This document shows, in pieces, positions 19,946 through 28,697 of a DNA stretch of 64,000 bases (positions within the stretch are counted from its first letter, which is position 1; every line of letters begins with the position of its first letter). The translations under genes and the position numbers were made by a program. The DNA is taken from NCBI GenBank assembly GCA_033557465.1, contig CM066040.1, positions 328,432,297-328,496,296 on the forward strand, given 5' to 3'. The stretch comes from Ichthyophis bannanicus (Eukaryota > Chordata > Amphibia > Gymnophiona > Ichthyophiidae). Below the pieces are notes generated by a model, which saw only the letters and a list, made by a program, of their open reading frames with translations, was not told where the DNA came from and did no database searches.

Positions 19946-21061
19946 CTCCCACCGTTTAATGACTTACTTTGCAACTTGAAAGCTTAATTATTTTCACTCT
20001 GGCATTTGGCAATTGGTCTCAGAAAAACTAACAGCACGTAAACCAGGAGCTAATCGCTCGTTAGTAGTGCCAGTTTTACATCAACGACCTTCTGCCGTAC
20101 TTAGCCTTTTTTTTGTGAATTATATTCTTAAAAAGATTTTTAAACGTGAAATGGAAAATATTTTCTTTCTCATATATGTTTTAGCATTCCTCATATTATG
20201 GATAATTCATGTTCTTCCACAAAATAAACATACTGTGCATGAGGAACTACTAAGATTATCAAACACTTAGCTTCTGTCAAAAAGACGAACAGGGCTATTC
20301 CAACGCTCACAGCTAGGTATTTTTTGTAATAACATTGGAAATTGAATTGTAATACCTATCAGCCATGAAGCTTTGAATTTTATCAATCGAAGTTCTGACA
20401 CATGATTAAGAGTCCCTTTAAAATGGTGGTCATGTCCATATCCCGCATGCGCGGCGTTCAACGCATCAAGATTTTATCACAGAAGGTTTTCCGTGGAAGG
20501 AAGTTAATAAATATCATATGGATGCGAATGTTCACGCCGATAGCATCAACTAAGCAGGTTTGATCTACATATAAGATTTTTTATGTGGAGAAGCAACTGG
20601 CTACATTATTGACTTCACGTTTCTATGTGTTTACAGCCTTAAAGGGACGATTCCCTGAAGAAACAGCTGATGTGAAACGCTTGGGGTACCTAGCTGTGAG
20701 CATTGGAATAGCCCTGTTCGTCTTTTTGACAGAAGCTAAGTGTTTGATAATCTTAGTAGTTCCTCATGCACAGTATGTTTATTTTGTGGAAGAACATGAA
20801 TTATCCATAATATGAGGAATGCTAAAACATATATGAGAAAGAAAATATTTTCCATTTCACGTTTAAAAATCTTTTTAAGAATATAATTCACAAAAAAAAG
20901 GCTAAGTACGGCAGAAGGTCGTTGATGTAAAACTGGCACTACTAACGAGCGATTAGCTCCTGGTTTACGTGCCGTTAGTTTTTCTGAGACCAATTGCCAA
21001 ATGCCAGAGTGAAAATAATTAAGCTTTCAAGTTGCAAAGTAAGTCATTAAACGGTGGGAGT
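19946..21061. repeat. Long inverted repeat, about 375-bp arms and 367-bp loop
   Basis: Arms 19946-20319 and 20687-21061 are reverse complements with only a few mismatches (for example CTAACAGCACG against the complement of CGTGCCGTTAG). The loop 20320-20686 is unique. An identical 85-codon open frame appears in both arms purely because of the symmetry; it is not a gene. The arms lie inside the TTAA composite element. Confidence 0.9.
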
Positions 21062-21080
21062 AAAACTGTAAACAGTGTTT

Positions 21081-21236
21081 GAGATGCGCCACCTAGTGGG
21101 AACATTAATTTATACCTAGAAGCCCCAAAGTACATCAGTTGACGCATCCAAGACAATTGAGTGCGTCAATTGACGTACTTTGGGGTTCTAGGTATAAATT
21201 CATTTTCCCGCTAGGTGGTGCATCTGTCATTAATTT
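21081..21236. repeat. Head-to-head pair of terminal-repeat motifs
   Basis: The left arm (21081-21146) and right arm (21162-21236) read CCACCTAGYGGG...TTTATACCTAGAAGCCCCAAAGT in opposite directions around a 15-base centre. The inner motif is the same CYTAGAARCCCCAAAGT...GTCAATTGAC block that forms the ends of the composite element at 19715 and 28212. Confidence 0.75.
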
Positions 21237-21270
21237 TCGATGCACATATTTGAACATTGGAATGGACAAC

Positions 21271-21728
21271 ATCCGACAAGGGTTTGCCCTGATCTTCATG
21301 GATATTGCCGCAGCCTTCGATTCCGTCAGCCACGACATACTCCTGACACGCCTCAATGAGAAGGGGATTCACAATACTGCGCTAAGCTGGTACAAGTCAT
21401 GCTTATCAGACAGATGGCAGCATGTGCAAACCAGCTTCACCGCCTCCAAACCCTTCCAACAAGAACAAGGCGTACCGCAGAGATCCTTACTCTTGGCCTC
21501 CTGTTCAGTGTATACATGCAGCCCATATGCGCTCTGATCTGCTCCTTCAACATCAACTGCCTGGTATATGCTGACGACGTACTGCTTTACATGCCTTTCT
21601 CAACCGACCACCCTGACCTCACACCTCTAACAGCCTGTTTCGATGCGGTCACCGACTGGCTCCACACACAAAGGCTCATAATAAACTTCAACAAAACAGA
21701 GGTCCTCTTTGTCTCCAGGAACCAAGCA
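21271..21728 (+). pseudogene. L2-b reverse transcriptase, N-terminal part
   Basis: FALIFMDIAAAFDSVSHDIL is the first catalytic-Asp block. It is followed by an EQGVPQ block near 21470 and, after a one-base shift near 21480, NCLVYADDVLLYMPF with the catalytic YADD intact. The frame continues LIINFNKTEVLFVSRNQA and is cut by DIRS-3 at 21729. Only the region from RT motif A onward is present. Confidence 0.7.
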
Positions 21729-22092
21729 TATCTCCAGGAACAAGCAGGAATGAGTCTTCACATATGGGTACGTCGGTACCGACGGAGCCTGCGCTGGAAC
21801 GCTCCCCAGCATCCAATCAGAAAGCTTTTGGGAGCATCCCTCAGCGCCTGCGTGCTGCCTTCCCGCCTTTCCAACTGTCTCTCCTCAGTTTTCGTTTTTC
21901 CGCGGAGCCGGCAGGACGTCCTCCTGTCACCGCAGAAAATTCTTCTTTTAATTCTTTTGTTTTCTTGTGGTCGCGGCTGTCTCCCCGACACCACCGGTAC
22001 CGCCGGTGTTTCTTTTTTCTTTTTCTGTAATTTTTCCCTTCAGGGTATATTTTTTCTTCTGTCTTAAATTTTTAGGCCTTCTAGGCCTGTCC

Positions 22093-24093
22093 ATGTCCCT
22101 CATGGAACCGCCAGCCTCTTTTTCTAAGAAATGTTTAAGCTGTGGCGGCACAGCTTTATTTTTAGACTCCAAAAGCTGGTGTTTAACCTGTTTGGGTCCT
22201 GACCATTTTCCTCCGGAGCCCTCGGGCTACAGTTTTGTGAGAAGAGATTTTCAACGTCGAGTTTCCCTCGATACTAGGTTCCTTTCCAGTGTCAGGGCAC
22301 CGAACATTTCTTCTTCTACACGGGATCAGGTAACCCACAAACAGTCTGTTAAGACTAGCCAACCCTCGAGTGGTAGGTCTCATGCACAGCATGAAGACGG
22401 CTCCGGCCTTGCCCTCGAGGGTCCATTGGCTTCAAAACCCCGGCGGGAGTCTTCGGCCTCTAAAGCCTATGAGGGGTTTCAGGTTGTTCCTGGGGCTCAC
22501 CCCTCACAGAACATACCTGAGCCATGCTCGGTGGTGGCATCCGCTTCGAGCGGTACCGATACCCCGGCATCGGCACTGGTGTTGGACGTAACACTCCTCA
22601 CCAGGGATCGTCATCTGGCTTCCTCGGTACCTTCGGGACCGGTGGATACGCTCCAGATTGACTTTCCAGTATCGGCATCGACGCCGATACTACCACCGAC
22701 ATCGGTACCCTCTAGACATGCATCGATAGACTCGCTCCCCTCGATGCCGAGTCTGGAATCGATTTCTAGTCTGGAAGACTGGGTACCGACACGTCTCGGT
22801 ATCGACACCTATCGGTACTGGACGCTAGGTACCGAGGATAATTACCGAAGGCGTTCGGTTACCTCGGTACCGATTGAGCTGCCACCGATGACTGCTCCGG
22901 TATCCGCAGTAGCATTGGGGCCGTCTCCTTCCAGGCTCCTTCACCAGGGTCGCTCCTTTCTATACCAAGTCTGGAGACGATACCTGGCATAGACGATGTA
23001 GTACTGACTGTCACAGGTCCTGACCTCCAGTACCAACATCCATCCCTTAAGGATCCTTTTTTGCACCGTGCAGGATCTTATCTTCCTATATACTCAGATA
23101 GATCCTTCGGTGCCCAGGCTAGTTCTTCAGATCTAGCCTGTCCTGGGAAGGTTCTCTTTGGAGATCCTTCTTTTCAGGATTTCCTCTTGGATATGGCAAG
23201 ATCTCTTACCATTCCTATCCCTGGCCATGATCCCACACAAGGCTCTGTTTCTACTGGAGCAAAGGAGAACATAATGCTTCCTTTGCATCATTCCTTGCGG
23301 GATCTTCTTCTAAGAATGTGGGAAGCACCTTTAAAGGTTACCCCCACCTTCTAGAGCAACTGATCTTCTGTATCAGGTGCCCCCCTCTCCAGGGTTTCAA
23401 AAGACTCAACTTCCTCATCATTCCATTGTAGTGGAATCAGCAATGAGGAAGGTGAAAAGTAAGAAAAAGCACTCTTCTTACCCACCAGGTCGTGAGTCTA
23501 GGACACTAGATGCCTTTGGACGTCAAACCTTCCAGACATCCATGTTGTCCGCAAGAATTCTCTCATATATTTATTATATGAGTCTATCTCTTCAGGAGCT
23601 CACAAAGAAATTATATCTTTTGGCTCCTTTTCTTTCAGAGCCCAAGACTGCAGACTATTCCTTACTACTTAGTCATCTTCAAAATATCTCTTGGTTTCTT
23701 ACTCGTGCTTCCCTAGACTCATTTGAGTCTATTAGCAGAACTTCTGCTATAGCTATAGGGGCACGACGTAGAGCCTGGCTCCAAGCTTCAGACTTAGACA
23801 AATGGGCACAACAAAGACTGGGTAATACTCCTTGCACTGGAGAAAATCTCTTCAATAAGGAGTCTTTACATCAGGTTGCTCAGTGGTCCACTGACTTCCC
23901 TGTTTCTGAAGGCTATCCTAAGCCTTCTCCTTCCCCAGTAGGTAGGAAATGCCCTACCAAACCTTCTTTCCCTAGGAGGAGAAGGTTTTATTCTTCTCCT
24001 GCCCATCATACAGATGTTCCCAAGCAGGGGAGGCATCATCCTGGTCTGAAGAATCCAAACTCTCACCAGGCTCAACAAACCCAGCAACCATAG
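22093..24093 (+). pseudogene. DIRS-3 Gag-like protein
   Basis: The frame starts MSLMEPPASFSKKCLSCGG (22093) with a C-x2-C ... C-x2-C pattern (CLSCGG...WCLTCLGPDH), the same N-terminal mark as DIRS-6 and DIRS-7 gag. A long Ser/Thr/Pro-rich, low-complexity middle follows, with many GGTACCGA-type near-repeats. Stops separate 21967-22992, 23061-23354 and 23377-24093. The last stretch has ESAMRKVKSKKKHSSYP, the helical SARILSYIYYMSLSLQELTK and IAIGARRRAWLQASDLDKW, homologous to the DIRS-6 segment at 42121-42560. The C-terminus is basic and His/Pro-rich. Confidence 0.6.
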
Positions 24094-25507
24094 GGTTTCT
24101 GATTAATCATTTTTCTGCCTCTTGGGGTTTACAACCTACAGTTGACTTCTTCTCAGCAGAGGTTTTTCACTGTTTTTTCATTCAAAACTCTACACATGGA
24201 TTTCTTTTCTCAGGACATCCAGTTGATCCTAGATATGCTGAGCTGTCAGGATATTCATGTCTATGGGTCACAGATTTCTCCTCTTCTTCCTGTCAAGAAG
24301 AGAGGTTTAACAACTATCACATGATAGTTTTCTGTACCAACATGAATTTTTTTCCTTCCACAGACTTACCATATGGTAAGTCACCCTTCAGCTCTTCTTT
24401 CTCTACCCTCTTATCCAGGTTTTCCCCTGTAAGAGTGGTACCATACCACTGGAGTGCTTCTTTAGCCTTTCTAGTCTTTCTTTCCATTCCAGTGTGGAGT
24501 TTTTTCTCTTGAGTAAACTCCCTCCTTTTTGCCTGGGCAGCTCATCAGACAGGGACAAGAATTTCTTACTCTTGTTCTGTCTGTTCTTTCTGTTTTACAC
24601 AGAGAGATTCTCTCTGCTGTCTTATTCAGCAGCTGCCCATGCAGGAGCTCTAGTGATTGGACTACTGGTACTTTTCCACAAGTTTCCAGTCTTGTCCTCC
24701 ACTACTTTCTGTCTGGCCTTAGTAGTGATTCCAAGACGGTGCATACATCTTTCTTGGATAATCCTTATTACTATAGGCTTATCACACTATCTTCTATTCT
24801 TGCCATCTCCAATTCCTTTGGGTTTGGCAGCATAGTTGACGTGGCTGCTGGGTTTTCCAACAGCCAGTTCTATCTCCCAATTCTCCTGCATAATGCTCTC
24901 TGCAATTCTACAGAGAAGCTTTCCACTATGGGCCCTTGCTAGAGAGCATGGGGTTTTTCTCTAATGACTATCCTACATGGTTGAAAAAGGCTTCCTCAGT
25001 CATGCCCCATGACTGTGAGGGTTCTTCACACCCTACTATCTCCTTTTAAACCAAAGGACATAAGCCTTCTCTACGTGAAAGTCTAAAGAGTTGTTCAATT
25101 CCTACAGGGAATATGCTCTTTTTTCCTTGCAGCTTGTCCTCATGGTATCCTAATCCTTCATGGACAGCACATATTTAACTAAAAAACGCATGATACCCCC
25201 TTTTGTCCCTCAAGTGGGTCATCCTGGTATCTCATTCTATGCGTTTTTCTGTCCATTTACCATGCTAGAGTTCTACAGGACTCAGGACTTGCTGTTTACA
25301 GACTGATCTTATCCTCTGTTTTTTCACGTAACCATCCTGGTTATTTCACTGGATAGCATTCCTGCACCATCATAACCAGGGGGAATAGATTCTCTATATA
25401 TCTTCTCAAGTAGGTTCCACCTTCTTGCTATTAGATGAATCTTTCCTCTTCACATCTCCCATGTGAATGTTCTTATAGGCATATCTGTCTGCTTAATTGC
25501 AGACATT

Positions 25508-25612
25508 TATCTTAGACCTATATATTCATATATATATTTATATATCTATATACATCTCTATAGATATATATGTCTGTCAGCTGCGTGTGCATATGTTATG
25601 CCCTTCTAGATC

Positions 25613-25692
<80 letters not shown>

Positions 25693-25797
25693 GATCTAGA
25701 AGGGCATAACATATGCACACGCAGCTGACAGACATATATATCTATAGAGATGTATATAGATATATAAATATATATATGAATATATAGGTCTAAGATA
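25508..25797. repeat. Perfect 290-bp palindrome with a (TA)36 core
   Basis: The arms are mirror complements about a centre between 25652 and 25653. CTCAC at 25612-25616 pairs with GTGAG at 25689-25693, and the outer CTTAGACC (25511) pairs with GGTCTAAG (ending 25794). The core 25617-25688 is 36 TA units. No mismatch was seen in the unique 109-base parts of the arms. Such palindromic AT-rich repeats extrude cruciforms and are unstable. Confidence 0.95.
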
Positions 25798-25824
25798 TAT
25801 ATATATATCTGACATATATATATA

Positions 25825-25900
25825 TTTGACAGATACACATATGTATATATATATATACACACCCACCCATATATATATATACATATGTGTATCTGTCAAA
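25825..25900. repeat. Second AT-rich palindrome, 32-bp arms
   Basis: TTTGACAGATACACATATG at 25825 pairs with CATATGTGTATCTGTCAAA ending at 25900, around a 12-base CACACCCACCC-type loop. It lies 27 bases after the larger palindrome. Confidence 0.9.
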
Positions 25901-26728
25901 ATACTTTGTTATAGGTAGATATGTATTTACATACTTATCTCTCTAACTGTCTATGCTCATAAAGGTTTTACCTTCCTATATGTTCCAGACAGTGGGCTTT
26001 GCCCATGTTCATGCTGTTCCACAGTATGTTTGGGGTATTATGCACACTACCACTGCTGTGGTACTGACAGCTCCTACCATAACCCTAGGTTTAGGTATCC
26101 CTGAAGCTCCATGCTCCAATATCTTCCTACCTCTCACCAGTTAGGAAAGACATGGTGGATCTTCAGTAGATCTGAGGTTTCAACTCCTCAGACACCTGTC
26201 CTTTCTTGGGAATACGGGTTTTTTCCCATACCCCTTCTTCCCTCAAGGACTAGGCCAGTTTGTCCAAATCGGTCAGTCTTCCTCTTTTGCTCCTGTGAAT
26301 AACTCTGTAGCCAAAAGAGTTTACAGCTTTTCCATAAAGCTGCCCACTAAAGACCTACCGTTTTTGTACTACCCCAGTTGAATCCTGGGGTCACCTGTCA
26401 CTTCCAGATTTTGACCTTCACCTTCACTTCAGTGAGGTCACCTTGAAGATTCCTCTACTGGATCCCCAGTAGAATCCATCAGCCTCTCTACTTCCTGCAA
26501 TCCAGTAGGTGAGGTCCATATTGCAATTGTTTATTTCAATATATTTCATGATAATCATCATACATACAAGGACTCCTTGCCTGTAGTCCTATCTTAGGTT
26601 AGCTGTTTTCTACCACTCCTCTCTTTTTCAACTCCTACCCTCCATCCTCAGGATGCCTGGCCATTTGAGGTGTAGCATGTTTCAATCTCCAACATGCTAG
26701 GGCTCCAGGCATCCTTAGCTTGGGAGTC

Positions 26729-26828
26729 CCCATATGTGAAGACTCATTCCTGCTTGTTCCTGGAGATAGCACAGTTACTTACCTGTAACAGGTGATCTCT
26801 GGGAACAGCAGGAATAAGTCTTCACAAC
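26729..26828 (+). repeat. DIRS-3 internal complementary region
   Basis: The complement of left end 21729-21770 is directly followed by the complement of right end about 27040-27094. The junction is GGAGATAGCACAGTTAC. Confidence 0.85.
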
Positions 26829-26910
26829 CCACCCACCTCTCCTAGGAGTTGTATCTCTCTATCTATCTTTCCTTTCCTCTCTCTCTCTTTGTCTCAGCTA
26901 TAAAACTCAA

Positions 26911-27094
26911 CTGAGGAGAGACAGTTGGAAAGGCGGGAAGGCAGCACGCAGGCGCTGAGGGATGCTCCCAAAAGCTTTCTGATTGGACGCTGGGGAGCGT
27001 TCCCGCGCAGGCTCCGTCGGTACCGACGTACCCATATGTGAAGATTTATTCCTGCTGTTCCCAGAGATCACCTGTTACAGGTAAGTAACTGTGC
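26911..27094 (+). repeat. DIRS-3 right terminal inverted repeat
   Basis: It starts CTGAGGAGAGACAGTTGG, the complement of the inner edge of the left ITR (to 21888), and ends GTAAGTAACTGTGCT at the junction with L2-b. Confidence 0.85.
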
Positions 27095-27860
27095 TTTACC
27101 CCACCCACCTCACTGAAAGTGCGAAACACCATACTCCTCAGCAAGCCTACGGTACGGTACCTTGGGGTCACACTAAACCAGAAGCTGGATATGAAGGTCC
27201 ATATAAGCAACATGGTCAAAGCAGTTTACCACAAGGTAAGGACAACCCGACACCTACGACATCTGCTTGAGCCAGATGACTTCCGAACAATCTATCAGGC
27301 TCTAGTTAATCCCTCACTTCGATTAGACCAATGCAATTCTGCAAGGGCTCCCGAAGAACCCACTGAACCCACTGCAGCTTGCAGTGAATGCAGCGGCAAG
27401 AATACTGCATAGCGCCTCCAGGAGGGAACACGTAACCCCAATACTAAAGCACCTGCATTGGTTGCCGGTCCACTGCAGACTCTCCTTCAAAACACTATTG
27501 ATGACCTTCAAGGCCATCAACAAGTGCTCTTCCCTTACAGACCTTATCCATCCCACCCCCTCCGACAGAGCCAGGAGATCATTTGCTGCCAACACCCTGA
27601 GAATCCCAAAGGCAATAACAAAATGTTCACAAACATCGAGAGACAGAGCCTTTGCCCTCTATGCACCCACATGCTGGAATGCGCTTCTGCCTGCCCTCCG
27701 GGCCATCACCGACCTCGCCCAATTTAGGAAGGCACTAAAGCACCACCTCTTCCTCCAGTACTACTCTCATACAAACGACATATCTCAACCAGACACACTC
27801 GACAACCAGACCCTCACCCCCAGCGTACCAACGCCACATGATTGCAACCCCACCCCCTAG
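27095..27860 (+). pseudogene. L2-b reverse transcriptase, C-terminal part
   Basis: VRYLGVTLNQKLDMKVHISN and YQALVNPSLRLDQCN come first. Then, after a frameshift near 27345-27385, NAAARILHSASRREHVTPIL, LHWLPVHCRLSFKTLLMTF, SRDRAFALYAPTCWNALLP and a stop at 27860. These are the conserved L2 C-terminal blocks in order. Continues from 21728. Confidence 0.7.
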
Positions 27861-28386
27861 TTCAACAATGCCCTAGTCTGCTGAATGTGTACATAGTGAC
27901 CTACTGCTGTAAATATTGATGTAATACTGTAAAGATACCACCAGGTAATAGATGCAAAGTGTATATACCCTGTACATAGTTACCCCCGTTAATCCCAAGT
28001 TATCATCCCTTGTTCATTGTAAATCCAGTGTAGGCTCGTCTGCACTGTTCAAATATTGTTGACTGTAAACCGCACTGATTCCAAAGAGCGCGGTATAAAA
28101 AAAAGACATTAAATAAATAAATAAATAAATCTTGTCCTTGCTAACAAAGTCATGGAACATGACTGACATGGTTCTAGCAGTGACGCTGGTATACAACTTT
28201 GAAGATGCATTTGCGTCAATTGACGCACTTTGGGGCTTCTAGTGTTAAACCATGCAGGCAGTTGTTTTGGACTTCCTTCCACTTTTCTTAAAGCGTGGAA
28301 TACAGCTGGTCTGGGCTTCCAAGATAATATTTTTAAACAACACCCAAGCTTGATGTAAGTCTTTGACCTTTGCAACTGCTCCTGTA

Positions 28387-28697
28387 GTTTTTTTGAAGGT
28401 GTGAATAAACAGGTAGACAAAGGTGAGTCAGTTAATATAGTGTATCTGGACTTTCAGAAAGCCTTTGACAAGGTCCCTCATCAAAGACTTTTGGCAAAAC
28501 TAAAAAGTCATGGGATAGGAGGCAGTGTACTATTGTGGATCAGGAACTGGTTAAAAGATAAAAAGCGGAGGGTAAGCCTAAATGACCAATTTTTCCTGGA
28601 AATGGGAATAACAAGTGAGGTTATCAGATTTGCAGATGAGACAAGACTATTTAAAGTTGTTAAAGCCCATGAAGATTGTGGAAAATTGCAAGAGGAT
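28387..28697 (+). pseudogene. CR1-d RT middle fragment with internal deletion
   Basis: One open stretch encodes NKQVDKGESVNIVYLDFQKAF-type residues, LLWIRNWLKDKKRRVSLNDQF, then jumps to MGITSEVIRFADETRLF. About 25 codons covering the GVPQGSVLGP block are missing. The catalytic box reads FADE instead of FADD. It ends at 28697, where L2-c begins. Confidence 0.65.

Larger units (their letters stand above)
24094..26728. other. DIRS-3 interior without recognisable coding sequence
   Basis: T/C-rich sequence occupies the place where pol genes stand in the related DIRS-6. No YLDD, RNase H or HxxR...Y signature was found. It contains two AT-rich palindromes (separate entries). Confidence 0.6.
21729..27094 (+). 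mobile_element. DIRS-3: DIRS-type element with complete ends but no recognisable RT or recombinase
   Basis: The left ITR 21729-21888 and right ITR 26911-27094 are complementary (GGTACGTCGGTACCGACGGAG against its reverse). The ICR 26729-26828 joins complements of both outer ends (CTTGTTCCTGGAGATA then GCACAGTTACTTACCTG). Gag-like coding lies at 22093-24093. The remaining 2.6 kb (24094-26728) shows no RT, RNase H or recombinase motif in any frame I read. It is therefore probably a non-autonomous derivative mobilised by relatives such as DIRS-6/7, whose gag and ends are similar. Inserted in L2-b. Confidence 0.8.
21237..28126 (+). mobile_element. L2-b: plus-strand L2-clade LINE split by DIRS-3
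   Basis: RT coding occupies 21271-21728 and 27095-27860, then a 3' UTR with GTAAACCGCACTGATTCC...GCGCGGTATA and an (AAATA)n tail ending 28126. The two halves join in the conserved block after VLFVSRNQA. The 5' start near 21237 is approximate. Inserted within the TTAA composite element. Confidence 0.7.
19685..28248. mobile_element. TTAA-flanked composite DNA element (piggyBac-like termini)
   Basis: TTAA stands at 19685-19688 and 28245-28248, directly flanking mirror-image ends CACTAGAAGCCCCAAA (19689 onward) and TTTGGGGCTTCTAGTG (to 28244). Removing the block and one TTAA restores continuous CR1-e sequence, so TTAA is a true target duplication. TTAA targets with CCY/CAC-type ends are the piggyBac signature. 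Its own sequence is about 19689-21236 and 28127-28244; the rest is L2-b with DIRS-3. I could not find a transposase, so it is a non-autonomous derivative. Confidence 0.65.
17605..28386 (-). mobile_element. CR1-e: minus-strand CR1 inserted in CR1-d, split by the TTAA composite element
   Basis: The 3' terminus starts (plus strand) AGAACATAAGATATGTCATACTAGGTCAG at 17605, the CR1 3' end variant also present at 43465. The segments are 17605-19684 and 28249-28386. Across the inserted element the sequence GACCTCATATTTAA|ACCATGC is continuous with the CR1-d homologue at 16850. Its 5' end at about 28386 is a truncation within the endonuclease-RT linker. Confidence 0.75.
7805..28697 (+). mobile_element. 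CR1-d: plus-strand CR1, split into three segments by later insertions
   Basis: The segments are 7805-8049 (endonuclease start, LYTNARNPKNKMGEL...GYKLYRNN), 16174-17604 (endonuclease end, linker and first part of RT) and 28387-28697 (RT middle). The first junction is exact in reading frame: GGGGTTTTTA at 8049 continues as TATGTTAGAGAGGGC at 16174, restoring the glycine-rich EN block. At the second junction, GTCTTACTAATCT at about 17604 continues with TTTTTTTGAAGGTGTGAAT at 28387, as in other CR1 copies. The 3' end is missing; L2-c follows at 28698. Confidence 0.65.

Noticed and set aside
20013..20993. Identical 85-codon frames, one in each arm of the inverted repeat
   Set aside because: Duplicate by symmetry; no homology, no promoter, composition like random AT-rich sequence.
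25497..25862. Open frames made of Tyr-Ile repeats on both strands
   Set aside because: Translation of the (TA)n palindrome; identical on both strands because of the symmetry.
28014..28196. Possible piggyBac transposase fragment on the minus strand
   Set aside because: Only about 20 residues lie in the element's own sequence and none match a transposase motif; the rest is the L2 tail.
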